Both the position numbers and the translations under genes were made by a program. Of a stretch of 64,000 nt of DNA, positions 12,065 to 23,339 are shown piece by piece. Positions within the stretch are counted from its first letter, which is position 1. Each line of letters opens with the position of its first letter. This DNA is from Chromera velia (Eukaryota > Sar > Chromeraceae), in the NCBI GenBank assembly GCA_018398765.1, contig JAHBMJ010002314.1:27913-91912 (forward strand). The letters are read 5' to 3'. The notes under the pieces were generated by a model that saw nothing but the letters and a program-made list of their open reading frames with translations, did not search any database and was not told where the DNA came from.

Positions 12065-12531
12065 CCCTACAGGTAGCTAGGATTTTGCGGGATTTTAGCT
12101 AGCCCAGGATTTTAGCGGATTTTACGGGATTTTGGCCAGGATTTTAGCAGATTTAGGCGGATTTTGCCCAGGATTCTGCCGGACTATTTCTCTAGGATTT
12201 TAGAATCTAAAATCCTGGCTCTAGGGATTATAAAGACTAAAATCCTGGATCCTAGGATTTTAGAAATGAATCCCACGATTTTATGGGATTATATCTTTCC
12301 TGTAAAATCCCGTAAAATCCCGTATAGTTCCGTAAAATCCTAGGAAGAGGCTAGGATTTTAGCTTTCTTCCAGGATTTTAGATTCTAAAATCCTAGGTGT
12401 AGGGATTATATTTTTAACGTTAAGAGTCCGGCAGAATTCTGGGCAAAATCCGCTAAAATCCTGGCCAAAATCCTGTAAAATCTGCTAAAATCCTGGGCTA
12501 AAATCCTGCAAAATCCTGGCTATCTGCAGGG
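12065..12531. mobile_element. foldback (MITE-like) element of AGGATTTTAG units
   Basis: Two long arms face each other: 12065-12185 and 12425-12531. The right arm, reverse-complemented, follows the left arm almost unit for unit (CCTRCAGRTAGCYAGGATTTTG ends, GGCCAGGATTTTAGC, GATTCTGCCGGACT) with only substitutions and small indels. Each arm is itself built of the decamer AGGATTTTAG and variants, and the centre (12190-12400) holds nested smaller hairpins of the same unit. No protein is encoded. It lies about 110 bp after the stop codon of the pseudouridine synthase fusion. Target-site duplications could not be recognised with confidence. Confidence 0.8.
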
Positions 12532-15231
12532 AAGTAAGATAAAAAGAATATCGCTGATTATGCCAGTGTTTATGAGCAGTATCATTATGATACGATTTCT
12601 TTCCAAGTGACCCACACCCTGAAACACATTCAAACTAGCTGTGAAGGCTGGTATGAAAGGCAGGCTCAGGCAGCATTCAATCATGCATGTAGCCTGTTCT
12701 TTGCGTGAGTCTCAAAGTCAGGCAATTCTGAGATGCATCTCGAGATGCATACAGTTAGCGAATTGGCCTATCCGGGCCAGCGCCCAGCTAAACACCCAGG
12801 CAAGCTGGCAAGTTGGCATGTGCATGTGTAGCTACATGTGTAGGCTGACATTGATCTAGGCATTGATAAACATTCACGCTAATTCTCAACTTGAATCTTA
12901 AGTTAATTGTTCAATGATCAATCACAAAATGTGATAAAAAATCTTTGTACTTGTGTACATATAGTGTCATATGCTATAAATATTTTAAATAAGGTGGTAA
13001 ATAAGCTATATACCAAATCATGTAGCTAATGAGACATTGATGAACTCCTTTATAGATATTAATATCATATTATTGCATATAGCATGATTAACAAACTAAT
13101 TAATAATGAAGATATTATAGAAAATAGACTCAGTAGCTAGTTCAGTAGTATCTATAGATCAGACAGCAAGAACCTCGTAGATTTATACATGCACAGCGGC
13201 AAGGTGCATAAAAATTCAACATGGTTCAGCAACAGCAGAGCTCAGCTAGAAAAACCTGTGTGTCTCATCAGTCACCAATGTAAACCAGAACGAGTCCGAA
13301 CGACTTGGTTTCCCATGAAACAGTTGCAGAAAGGAAAGGACTGGTCGGTGCTCGCACATCCATATGCAAGCGCCAGAATCCATGCAAACCCTTCACAGCA
13401 TCAGCGATGAATCACCACATGAAAGAAGATATATTTTACAAGATGAAGCCGACAAACACGCGACGGGAAAACGGACATATCGGAGTCTCTCTCCAACGTC
13501 TCTCTCCCGACGCATCTCGACGCCCCACCTATCTACTGTTGCTTCTTTTGGTTTGATTCAGAAAGCCACTCATACTCTCAGCAAACCAAATGCCTTGTAC
13601 ATTCCCAATGGCTTCTCTCTCTCTGTTTTCGACAACCACTCTGCTCATCGAGCTCCCACGCGCATTTGTGTGACCTGTCTCTCCGCACGTACCTCTTCTT
13701 CAATATTACCGTTCCATGTGCACTGAAACGAGACTCATTCATTGCTTTTTCACGGACGCCGCACAGGCAGGTCCCCCCGAAAGACGCACCGACGACCCTC
13801 CATACAACATCGGCAAGAGCACACAAGAGCATCCGCAACACCCCTCGACAAAAAGAATCCCAACAAATGCAATACTGAGGAGGAAAACCCAGAAATGACA
13901 GACAAGAAAAGAGAAAGGAAGACAGACCGCTTCACCATTCACCTCTTCATTTCCAAACCACGCTTTTCCTCGCAGAAATGCAGCCCATTTGAAGAGACGG
14001 GGCTATCCTTCCTCTCCATCCGTCCTCTCCATTCTTCCTGCTTGTCGACTCGTCTTTGGCTTCCGAATGTATGTCTGTTGGAAGATTGATTGCAGAGAGA
14101 ACAGTCAGGAGAGAGGAGGCCTGTACTCTTCACAGACCGCACGCACTCCCTGCCGGCCTTCTCTTCTGATCCACATCTGCATTCTGCTTTTCTGAATTGG
14201 TTTGTCCATCTAAGTCAGTCTCTGCTTCTCCATCGCTCTGATTACGTCTTCTCTCTGCCTGTACGTTCGCCTCATCTCCCTCTCCCTTCTTTCTTTGGCG
14301 CTTTCCAGTCCGTCTGTCCTCCCCTCCTCTCCCCAAGTTCCCCCATTTCTCCTTACCCCATTCCAGCGACAACCCTTTCACGCAGCACCCGCAACAGCAG
14401 CAGCATTCACGGGGCCCTGCACACCTCTATCTGATCCTCTCGTTTGAATCTTCTGTTTCTCTTTCTGCTTGCGTCTCTCTCTGTCCATTCAACCCGATTC
14501 GATCGCTTCTTCTCACCGACCGTTCTTCCCATGAAACCGCAAAGAAAGACATCAGAAAGCGCAAAAAAACGATCGCCATTCATTTGTAATTGATTGAGAG
14601 GGCAAGCGAAGGGAAACACGAAGAAGCTAAAACCACACAGGTACGATGACACGCAATTTTGTTTTCTTGCTTTTCTCTTGACATCCGTCTGGAAGAAAGA
14701 GAGAAAGCAATCAGAGCATACCGAAATGCACGTCTCTCTTCTCTTCCCTTCCCTGTCTTTCCTTTCTTCGTTTCTTCCTGCCTGCTGCCTTTCTTCCTTT
14801 CTCCTGCTTCTTGTACCCTTTCGATCTTTCGTTTCTGCTTGCTCTTTTCCCTTTCCACGTTCCTTTTCTCCTCTTCCTTCACCTCTGTCTGCATCACTCG
14901 TACCTCCCAGAGCAACAGGCTGCCGGTCTGCCACTTTGCTGTCTCCACGCAGTCTCATGGGATGTACTCCTTTCTATAGACAGTCCTTTCCTTTCCTCTG
15001 CCTCCCAACGTCAATCAAGCAAATTGAATCGTGTCACGTCATCTTTGTGTCGACCTCCGTGTCTCTCTTTTTCCATCTCTCCATTTGAACATCCATCCAT
15101 CAACGCTGATGTAACACCGACTGACTAAAAAAAGAAGGGCGGCACCTTCTCGACAGAGAAGGAAACCCCAACGACCCTCCAACGTGCACCTGAACGTACA
15201 GGCTCTTTCTTGCGCTCACTCTCTCACTCAC
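12532..15231. other. gene-poor region, no supported gene
   Basis: 12.53-13.15 kb is AT-rich and featureless. 13.4-15.1 kb is pyrimidine-rich on the plus strand (long C/T runs), which opens frames on both strands rich in Ser/Phe/Leu or Arg/Glu/Lys. None has a recognisable domain or a consistent exon structure. Part of 15.0-15.23 kb is probably the 3' untranslated region of the minus-strand gene that ends at 15232. Confidence 0.5.
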
Positions 15232-16464
15232 TCACTGTGAGTCTGAAGAAGAAAGGGGGGCACTGACTGCCTGCGCCGCAAGATCGGGTTCTCCCCCTGC
15301 AGGCCTGCTCGTTGCGTCAGCAGCTCTGGGGGCAGAGACGGAGGGGAGGGAGGGTACGTTCTGTTTTGGGGCTGGGCTCACATCCACACTCCCCCCCACA
15401 GCCTCCTCATCTGCCTGGCTCTGCTGGCGGAGTGCTGCGCTCTCGGATGCTGATGTGACTTGTGAAGGATGAGAGACGGGATGTGCTCCAGGGTGAATTT
15501 GGAGAATTCCCTGCTGCGAGAGTCTCTCATGGAAAGAATCCCCTTCTTGGGACTCCTCCTCCAGCTCTTTCGCTTCTCTGCCGTCTCCTATGTCAGAGAG
15601 AGTGGGCGGAGGCGAATGGGGATCTGTAGGGCGTCGGAATATGCTCTCACCCGCCGGCCCTTCCTGATGCATGCCGTCTCCCTCCGACTCCAATCTGTCG
15701 AGGGTCAACAGACGAGCCCGCCGATCGCCCCTGAACAAACCACAGAGACGACCCCAGGCCCTCACAACCCCTTGGCGAATTCTCTCTCGCCGGGAGGGCG
15801 GAGACTTCCACCACAACATGCACAATCCCACCAGAACTACCACCCCTACCCCCAAAACCACAAGGCCTATCCCCCAACCGGGAAATCCATCTGACGTCTC
15901 TGACTTGCTCACACAGTCCTCCTTCGAGGCTGCACAGTCCTTCTCCCCAAGACAACACTCTTCATCCTCCTCTCCCTCAGACACGCAGGAGAAACCGACT
16001 CCTTGCGTGCAACACGAAGCCCCTGCCGAGGTCAAATAACGAGGAGCGACTGCGGAGACGGCAGACTGAGCTCTTTCCGTCTCCTTGGGAACACAGCACT
16101 TGTCCTTGGACTTCAAATAAGTTCCCGAGCAGGCCATGTCAGGGTCACAGCAGTGCACAGAATGCACGCCACACAGTTTCTGACCGGACGAGGGACAGCA
16201 GTCGAACGCGCACCCCGCCCTCTCCTGGCACTTGGCGGAAGGTGTGAGAGGAGACAGGTCTGCCGAGGGACAGCAGCATCTCATCGTAGACGACACCATC
16301 AACGACTCGATCCCCGATTTGTCGGCGCACACGTTCTGCCCATGGCAGGTGTCCTCCGAACACGCCTTGTGCAGCCTTTCACACACCAGGTGGGTCGCTG
16401 CTGGGGCCCCGCAATGGCAAATTCTGCAGAGGCCGCAGAGAACTGCGAGAAGCAGAAGAAGCAT
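15232..16464 (-). CDS. granulin-like cysteine-rich type I membrane protein
   Basis: A single open frame of 410 residues starts at an ATG with a clear signal peptide (MLLLLLAVLCGLCRICHC). The ectodomain (to about residue 205) is packed with cysteines, including several CC pairs; the run around KLCGVHSVHCCDPDMAC resembles the core of granulin modules, although no complete 12-Cys granulin is evident. One membrane span follows (GIGLVVLGVGVVVLVGLCML), then a basic stop-transfer stretch and a tail of about 180 residues rich in Ser, Pro, Glu and Gln. The expected topology is extracellular N-terminus, cytoplasmic C-terminus. It is transcribed away from the Kazal gene, whose start is about 610 bp off. 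Function is unknown; adhesion, signalling or protease binding would fit. The granulin comparison is by eye. Confidence 0.75.
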   Translation of the reverse strand: MLLLLLAVLCGLCRICHCGAPAATHLVCERLHKACSEDTCHGQNVCADKSGIESLMVSSTMRCCCPSADLSPLTPSAKCQERAGCAFDCCPSSGQKLCGVHSVHCCDPDMACSGTYLKSKDKCCVPKETERAQSAVSAVAPRYLTSAGASCCTQGVGFSCVSEGEEDEECCLGEKDCAASKEDCVSKSETSDGFPGWGIGLVVLGVGVVVLVGLCMLWWKSPPSRRERIRQGVVRAWGRLCGLFRGDRRARLLTLDRLESEGDGMHQEGPAGESIFRRPTDPHSPPPTLSDIGDGREAKELEEESQEGDSFHERLSQQGILQIHPGAHPVSHPSQVTSASESAALRQQSQADEEAVGGSVDVSPAPKQNVPSLPSVSAPRAADATSRPAGGEPDLAAQAVSAPLSSSDSQ

Positions 16465-17074
16465 CTTGCTTCCCGTCAGTCTGAACTCTCAAACGAACAG
16501 AAGGAACGCACTGGTATCAGTGGCTCGTGCCCAGAGTTGTTTTGCCCTTTGAGTGAGTCGTGAGAGGAAGAGACACGTACCATGAGAGGACGATCTCGAG
16601 TGTCGTCAACCTCAAGGTGAAAAGCTATGAAAAGCTGCTAGCTTGTAAGGCGCATGCATGCATGTATAAGGCGCATGCAGGATGTAGGCCGGGCAGCACG
16701 GGGTCCGACCCGCGCGGCCCGACCGTCGCCCCGCGGCCGCGGCCGCATGCAGCGCGCGCGGTCCGACCGATACGCAGCGCGCGCTGTGCTGAAGTCGAAA
16801 GCGGCGCAGGGCACGACGTGCAGAACTGCAGCAAAACTCCCTGAAAAAAGGGCTTGAATAATTTTGAAGACACATCATTGCGTGAACGCCTACTTCTCTT
16901 CAGCTCCTTCATTCATCATCAACTCACATTTCCACTCTTCTGGTCAGCTATTACAAAAGCGAACCCCTGGTGCCAACTACTTTGACTGCTTGAGAGGGTT
17001 TGACACTGGCGTCTCTTTTACAGACACCAAACCGATCAGTCACAGCCTCCAGCTCATACTCGTTGACCGACACA
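16465..17074. promoter_or_regulatory. shared intergenic region of a head-to-head gene pair
   Basis: About 610 bp separate two divergent start codons. It contains a very GC-rich patch (16690-16800, with CCGCGGCCGCGGCCGC and CGCGCGC) beside GCATGCATGCATG repeats, in an otherwise mixed-composition stretch. A bidirectional promoter is inferred from geometry alone; no defined element is recognised. Confidence 0.35.
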
Positions 17075-17941
17075 ATGTTGAAAGCGTGTCTTCTTCTCTT
17101 GGCTGTCCTTCCTTCGCTCTATGCCCAAGAACAGCGCGGCGTTGCCGTGGATTCAGGCTACGGAGGTCCTGGCTATGGACGTCCTCGGCCTGAGCCTGGC
17201 TTCTGCCCCCGCCACTACATGCCTGTGTGTGGCAGAAACGGACGCACTTACCCGAACGACTGCACTCGAAGGGCTGCTCGAGTCCGGAAGGCCTACGACG
17301 GGGCCTGCCGTCCTGGGCGCCCCCGTCCCTTCCCGAGACCTGATGGCCCCGGCCGTCCTCGTCCGTTCCCGCGCCCTGAGGGTCCCCTTCGCCCTCGGCC
17401 TTTCCCCCGGCCTCGTCCCTTCCCTCGTCCCGGCTTCCCCTTCCCCTGGCGCTCTGCCTCTCGTCAAGATCGTCGGTTGGAAGAGACGGTTTCTGAAGTG
17501 GGTGTTGTGACTCCTGAAGACACTCCTCTCCCCCAGACTGAGCCTCTGACTCCTCCCACCGAGACTGCTGAGGAGAACGCCGTCTCCTCTGACGAGACGG
17601 GTCTGATCACTCCAGAGGAGGAGGATGACTACGACAAGCAGAACTTCGGATTCGTCAACGGCCCCTGGTTCGATCAGCGCAGACAGAACTACTTCAACGG
17701 GGGGTTCAACCAGAACTTCAACACATGGAACGGCAACAACTACGGCAACATCGGCACCGTCTTTGGTGGCTACAACGGATACGGGTATTACGGCCGTCGC
17801 TTGCAGGATGTTGCAGATCCCTCTGTGGACTCTGTTGTTTTCCCTGAAGCGACCGGAGAGGTTCAGGAGGAGGAAGAGGGGCATTCTGAGACGGACAAGG
17901 GCATTCTGCTCAGCCGTGATGCGCCCGAGGGAGGGAGATAA
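17075..17941 (+). CDS. secreted Kazal-domain protein with Pro/Arg-rich repeats
   Basis: The ATG at 17075 is chosen because it begins a signal peptide ([18 protein letters not shown]); an in-frame open stretch upstream has no such feature. The mature protein has one Kazal module: [20 protein letters not shown] then C and a final DGAC, matching C-...-PVCG-x5-Y-x-N-x-C-...-C. A run of RPRPFPRP repeats follows, then an acidic Thr/Pro segment and an Asn/Gly/Tyr-rich segment ([20 protein letters not shown]). The C-terminus carries the motif [13 protein letters not shown], and the frame stops at 17941. Kazal domains usually inhibit serine proteases or serve as extracellular structural modules; the low-complexity parts suggest a wall or matrix protein. 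The length is 288 residues. Confidence 0.8.
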   Translation: MLKACLLLLAVLPSLYAQEQRGVAVDSGYGGPGYGRPRPEPGFCPRHYMPVCGRNGRTYPNDCTRRAARVRKAYDGACRPGRPRPFPRPDGPGRPRPFPRPEGPLRPRPFPRPRPFPRPGFPFPWRSASRQDRRLEETVSEVGVVTPEDTPLPQTEPLTPPTETAEENAVSSDETGLITPEEEDDYDKQNFGFVNGPWFDQRRQNYFNGGFNQNFNTWNGNNYGNIGTVFGGYNGYGYYGRRLQDVADPSVDSVVFPEATGEVQEEEEGHSETDKGILLSRDAPEGGR

Positions 17942-18038
17942 GGGAATCATCCTCAGTCGCGATGCGCCCGAAGGAAAGAAAGGCATTCTTCTCAGCCGCG
18001 CTGCACTCGACGGAGAGAAGGGCATTCGTCTCGGCTGA
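17942..18038 (+). pseudogene. out-of-frame continuation of the Kazal protein C-terminal repeat
   Basis: Directly after the stop at 17941 the same motif continues in another frame: [20 protein letters not shown] and a third, diverged unit, ending at a TGA at 18036-18038. The break lies at 17927-17937, where GGGA/GGAG is repeated. A 4-bp tandem duplication, or a base error, would move the frame. Which of the two is the case cannot be told from one sequence. Confidence 0.65.
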
Positions 18039-19680
18039 GCAGGGAGAGAGTTGGGGATAGTTACTGTGGGGGAGTGAAAAGAGAATTGAGATAGAGGGTG
18101 GATGACGAGCAGGAGCGAGGGAGATGACGATCTTCTAAGTCGATTCCTTCGTCTTTGCCCAAAAGGGGTGAAGAGTGAAGGAGGCGTCTTTGGATTTTGT
18201 TGTCTCGGTACGTATCTCCGTCTTTTTAGTTCTGCGTGTGTGTTGTCTCGAAAACCCATGAAGCTCTTCTGTTTTATCACTAAATTCAAACACGTTGGGA
18301 AGAAGAAGAAAAAGAAAAAGAACGGCATGAGATGGTTCTTTCTTTAGATGGATGCAGTGCCCGCGATTGCACTGGTAGTGACTGTGTGTGTTCAACTTGC
18401 TTTGCTTGAGTCTCTCTGCTTGTCGTGTCTGCATCGCTGACTTGCATCAGGTTTCTGTGTGTACTTGCATGGGTGAGAGCCGCGCTCCACCGCATGTATG
18501 TATGGTTGGATGAATTGTTGTAAGGGGGGAACTATGAGAATTCGGCTGCTGAAGGCAAAAGGTGGGAAGATGAATCGACCTGCTGGCCCTTGTCTTTTTG
18601 TTCAGTGGCCTCTTTGGTCGATTGATTCAACTTCTCAGACTTAGTCCTCAAAAGTCTGATAAAAGAAGCAGCACTTGCAGTGTTGCCCTGGCCCTTTGTT
18701 TTTGTATACTTTTCTGGCCTGGTTTTCGTAAGCGAGCGCGTTTGACCTTGAGTGTGTAGACTCGGAGGAAAGCGTGCATGGATCCAGGCAGGGATAGGGT
18801 GAGAGCGTACACGTGTCTCATTGTGGCTTTCTCAAGAACTTGTCAAGCGAGTGAAGAAACATGATCATGCCTCGGGCTAGGCCTTCGGATGCCTAGATCA
18901 ATATAAAGTCCGAAGTTTAATTGGTATTACTACATAAACTGCTAGATAAATCATGTATCAGACTGTTACTACTTAGATTTAGAAAGTGAACATTCATTTA
19001 AAAATATAGAATTATGATAATATATATTAAGTATTAATTGAATATTATAGAATGAACTAGAGAAACGTGCATGCAGTAGTTGTCGTAAACTATAGGTCGT
19101 AAAACTACAAAGTCTTTTCATCTTCAACTGCTTCTTTCTCTGGTAGTATAGTATATAGCATAAGTTCAGTGCAGGACTCAGTACGTTTACTACGCTACCG
19201 CTGTAGTCTATCTAGTAGTCTGTAGAAAGGGAAATCTCTGTAAAGCTATAGAGATTCACGCTATGCTGAGTTAATCATAGATACCTAGCTCATACCAAAA
19301 TTCGGTATTCCATCTGGGCGACGATCCCGTAATAATGGTTGTTCGTCTAGTTAATTGTTGGTATTTATCCTGAAGATTTTTTTTACAGCTCTACGTCATG
19401 TACTAGCTACGTTAGCTAAAGAAAAAAAAGAACTTTAAACCGACGTTAAAACCGTTAATTAACTTTTTTTTCAGTCAAACATTGAACTGTTGTTCAAGTG
19501 TTGTACAAATGTTGTTCATGTGTTGCACCACTTTTGTTAAGAGTTGTTCTGGGTCAAAAATAAAAAAAAAAATCGGTTTTTTCTTTTAATAGGCCTGAAA
19601 CATCAATAGGCCGATGGTTGCTAATATGTTCGAGGCCTATCTTAATGCCACTTGACTGCCCTTTATAGCTTTATACGAGT
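18039..19680. other. AT-rich intergenic region, no gene seen
   Basis: After a probable 3' untranslated region (to about 18.35 kb, ending near an A/G-rich AAGAAGAAAAAGAAAAAG run), no coding sequence is supported. 18.9-19.65 kb is AT-rich with several T or A runs of seven to nine bases and small inverted repeats (for example CCTTCGGA at about 18890 against TCCGAAG at about 18909). Confidence 0.5.
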
Positions 19681-20202
19681 TGCTTAACTCCTGACAGAGA
19701 GGGGGGTCAATGTAAATGCAGTTGACGACAAAGGTTGTTCGGCCTTACACTGGATAGTGTTGAATCGAGACATGATCATGATAACGTAAAAGGCAAAGCA
19801 AGAAGAGAGGGAGTTAGAGGTTGAAGACAGTGTGAAGTTACGGATTGCCAAGATCCTTGTTGATCATGGCATTGATGTGGGGATAGAGAACAATGAGGGG
19901 TTTACAGCAGCTGACGACGCCGAATTTGCGTTGGAGGAGGGAAATATGCTCTCCAAGAGTATCTGTTGAATTTGCCTTTTCTTGACTCAAGTTCAGAGTC
20001 CGGGAGTCGACCGGAGAGTAAGTCCATTCCGACCGATTCCTGTGAGTCTGATTCTGATAGTTTAGATAAGGATAATGCAGATGATGACTCATCATCGGGG
20101 GCAAAATCGCCAAATGCATCCTTTCCGTTTTTTGAGAGCTTTGGGAGATTGTTTCAATGCATAAGATCTTGCCATGGTTTGAGATGGCAAGGGGTCCGTT
20201 GA
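19675..20202 (+). pseudogene. broken ankyrin-repeat gene fragment
   Basis: Two ankyrin-type units can be read: RGVNVNAVDDKGCSALHWIV, and AKILVDHGIDVGIENNEGFT followed by AADDAEFALEEG. They are separated by stop codons and a frame change; a stop also precedes the first unit (TAA near 19687). Near 19941 the frame slips by one base: the Glu-rich end of the second unit continues as KYALQEYLLNLPFLDSSSES in another frame. At least three disabling changes therefore lie in under 300 bp. A Glu/Asp-rich tail continues to about 20.43 kb. It looks like a relic of the ankyrin protein family that also appears at 46-49 kb. Confidence 0.7.
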
Positions 20203-20439
20203 GGGGCAGATTTAGAGGAGAGCAGTGAGGAGGAAGCAGGAGGAAGAGGAGGGAGATGGAGAAGGGGGTGAGAACGATAAAGACGGAGAAGAAAGGAGGG
20301 GAGAAGAAGACGAAGACAGAGAAAAAGGAGAGAGCGGAGAGGATGAAGAAGATGGAAATAGAGAGGGGGATGAGGGATGGTTTTATGGGGGGGTGGGGAT
20401 GACTCGGCATGGGAGGCGATGTGGAAGGCTTAGCTAGAG

Positions 20440-21279
20440 GAGCCCTTCTAAGAGTTTCCAAAGGGCCAGAGAGCCCTAGCAGAGAGCCAAACAAGATAGT
20501 TTGTTCCCTTCCCTGTAGGACCCCAGATTAAATTTCTTATGGATTCTTGTCCCCGTGACGGCCACAGTAAAGACGTTGTCATAAACTGAACGTCTTCAGC
20601 ATTAGACTGCATGCATTATAGTTTTTGAATTGAACATTCACATACATCCATACGCTTCCTCTTCAACTAGCTCTTTGTGTATGCACGTCAGCTATAGTTA
20701 GCTACGCTTTCTGGGCCACAAGCTGAATTTTTAATAGTTTTTTTGTCTAATATTTCCCCTAGTATTTCCCCTTGATAGTGCAAACACTATCCAAACCCCA
20801 TGTAAAGGGGGGAGTTGGGACTGAAAGAGGACCTAAGCATCTATTCTTTAATATAAATATCGATGTAAGAGCTAGTAGTAGTTAGTTTAATAACAACTTA
20901 TCTGATAACTCGAGCCAAAATATCAGTACGAGCTAGTAGGAGTATCAGTGAGAGGAGACTAGGGGGCACTTAACACAATTCGTGCTTTCGAGTCAAACGG
21001 AGAGTTTTTTTTTTTAAGAATCATTATGATGATGTTAAATGCATTTGGTTAATTAAAGCTAAATTAGCTCATAGTTAGTTAGTTAGTTAGTTAGTTAGAG
21101 GATGCCTAACCCTAGTTGGAGCGCTAAGCTCCCAAGCGGCACATACATGCATGGTTGTTGTTTGTTAAGTCGCCGGTAGAGTTAATTTTCTAGAATATAA
21201 AGACAGGCATCAAAAAGACAGACCGGATGTGAGCGTAGAAGCGATCGAATGACATTACAGATGAAGAGTTCAGATATAT
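20440..21279. other. intergenic, AT-rich, no gene seen
   Basis: Only low-complexity features stand out: a (TTAG)n run at about 21070-21100 and a T9 run at about 21007. It may contain the far end of the LINE-like element, but no reverse-transcriptase sequence is visible. Confidence 0.45.
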
Positions 21280-22109
21280 TTACACCGGGGAGTGGACAGT
21301 TACAATCATTTGAATTAATGGATTCCAGCTCAGCCAGGCAGTGCAGGAATTAGCCTTTTTTACTTCTTCTGCCCTTATAATGCTTTTTATTGCTCCTATC
21401 CCCACCATTGCTCTTTTAATTTCTTTTTGTCCATCTTCTTTTTCCCTGTTCTCTGCTTTCTCTCTTTCCCTTACGCTTCCTTCTATCTGGAAAAGTTTTT
21501 CGTTCCCTCTCGCTATCTCATGATTTGACATCCTGTTCTTTTGGTGCACTTCCTTTCTTGTTGAGAAGGCTCTCTATATACTCCATCCGCCTGTATTTTC
21601 TTTCAATAGATTTATTATTCTCTATGTTCTTCTCGTGCAGTCTCTCTGTTCTCTTTTTTTTTTTTTATCCTAAGGCTTCTGTATTCCTTGTTTACTTCTC
21701 TTCTCTCCGTTCTTGCCCTTTTTAACTCTTCTTTTACAATTCTCTTTCTCTCTTCTTCATGTGCAAGAGTCTTTTTCTCCTTTTTTTTGGCCTTGGCTAT
21801 TTTTTTGTCTGCTTTTCTTTCTCTGTTTCGCGCTTCTTTTTCTTTTTTCTTGCAGATGACTTCAGGGGGGTCATCAAGGAGTATTTCTGTCCCTCTTTTC
21901 TTTTGTCTCTCTCTTTGTGCTGCTTTCATGTATTCCTCTCTGATTGCCGTCTTTATTCTTCTGTATTCCTCTTCTAATGTCTTTCTTTTTATACCAAAAC
22001 CCTCTTCTTTTTACAAGATGTCTGTGTATAGCACGCCGAGGTTTTCCTTTTCTATTCTTTTTTCAAGGCCTTCCGTGAATTCCCTCTCCGCTCTTGCAGG
22101 CAGAGGACC

Positions 22110-23018
22110 TCACCATCTTTTTTTAATTTGGTCTTCCTCTCTTAACTCACTCTCCTTCTTTTTCTTCTTTTTTCTTTTCTCCGGTTCTTCTTTTATCTGT
22201 ACTTTCAGGCTTATACACAGTGCAAGGTGGTCGAAATTAAGGGAGTGGAGGGGGGCCCGGCGGATTGTGAAGGATAAAACAGAAGGGAGCAACTCAGCGG
22301 ACACACACACATAGTCATTCACTGCCTTCCCTTCCCTACCTACTATGCATGCATCAAATGTGTATCGTTTATCAAAGTCAAACGTCTCCTCCTCCTTTCC
22401 TTCCAGGACCTGTATACAACATTTTCGCAGTCTATTTAAGGGAACGATCTTTCTTTCTTGATAAAAAGAAATGAAGATAACATTGTTTCCTCGCTTATCT
22501 GTGTTCTTGTCCTCTGACTCTCTATATGGTCTTGAATCCCCTTTTCCTTTTTCTGCCCCTCTTTCTGCTCTTGGTCTGTCTATCTCTCCATCATCCCACA
22601 CCATGCGCAGTACCAGGGTCCCTGTTCTTGCATTGAAGTCTCCTCCAATACATTGAAGACTCCTTTTTCTTCTTTTTGATTCTGATTTCCTTTTGATCCC
22701 TTCCAATTTTTCGCTTACCTCTTCAAGTAGTGTTTTATCTTCTTGAGGGGAGTCTGCACAAGGGTTATATATTCCCACTACGCACGGCCAGTCGAGATCG
22801 TCGGGGGCACTCACCTATGTAGCAGCTCTGCTCAGCCTCTCTGCTTCGAGTCCTAACCCTCTTGCTTTCTCCCCCATTAGTATCGCCACCCCTCCCGTGT
22901 TGTCCTCTTCTTCCCCGTGTTGTTCTTTTCTTATCAGCGGAAAGTTTCGTCCTTCCAGTTTTCTGTTCGCAGTCCGACATTTGTGCAGGGCTAAAAACAG
23001 AATGTCTGCCTCTTGCAC
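22110..23018 (-). pseudogene. LINE-type APE endonuclease domain, interrupted
   Basis: The frame starts at ADILFL and includes the glycine-rich strand GGVAILMGEKARGLGLE, then VVGIYNPCADSP, the catalytic QCIGGDFNARTG and the closing LNFDHLALCISLK (equivalent of the SDH motif). These are the conserved landmarks of the endonuclease of non-LTR retrotransposons, which nicks target DNA. An in-frame TAG at 22815-22817 splits the domain, and the expected QET motif near the start reads LALHKC, so a catalytic Glu appears to be lost. It is followed by a Lys/Glu-rich linker as in intact LINEs. Confidence 0.7.
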
Positions 23019-23339
23019 CTCTCTCTCAATCGAAGCTTTCTGAAACTAGAACAGTCTCCAGTTTTAAAACACTTCCTCGGCAGTTAAACCACCACATATT
23101 CAGGACTTCTTCATTTTCCCAGTTTCCGTTGACTGTCTAACACTGCTTGCATAGTTGTTTTCCACCTCTTCTTTTTCTGATTCTTCTTCGCTTCCTTCTC
23201 TTTCTTTGTTCTCTCCCCCTTCTGATTCTGTCATGGATGACAGGATGCTTGATAGAGGAGAGAGCGGGACTGCTTCTTCTGAATCCCGTTGCGATGAAAT
23301 TGGAAAAAGGGGAGGTGAGGGAGGGTTTTGAGGCATGGG

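Noticed and set aside
14407-15088. Genes on both strands at 14.4-15.1 kb
   Set aside because: The frames arise from a pyrimidine-rich tract and lack domains, splice structure or sensible composition.
17153-18328. 391-residue frame on the minus strand across the Kazal gene
   Set aside because: It is the antisense of a strongly biased Pro/Arg-coding sequence. The plus strand has the signal peptide and Kazal motif.
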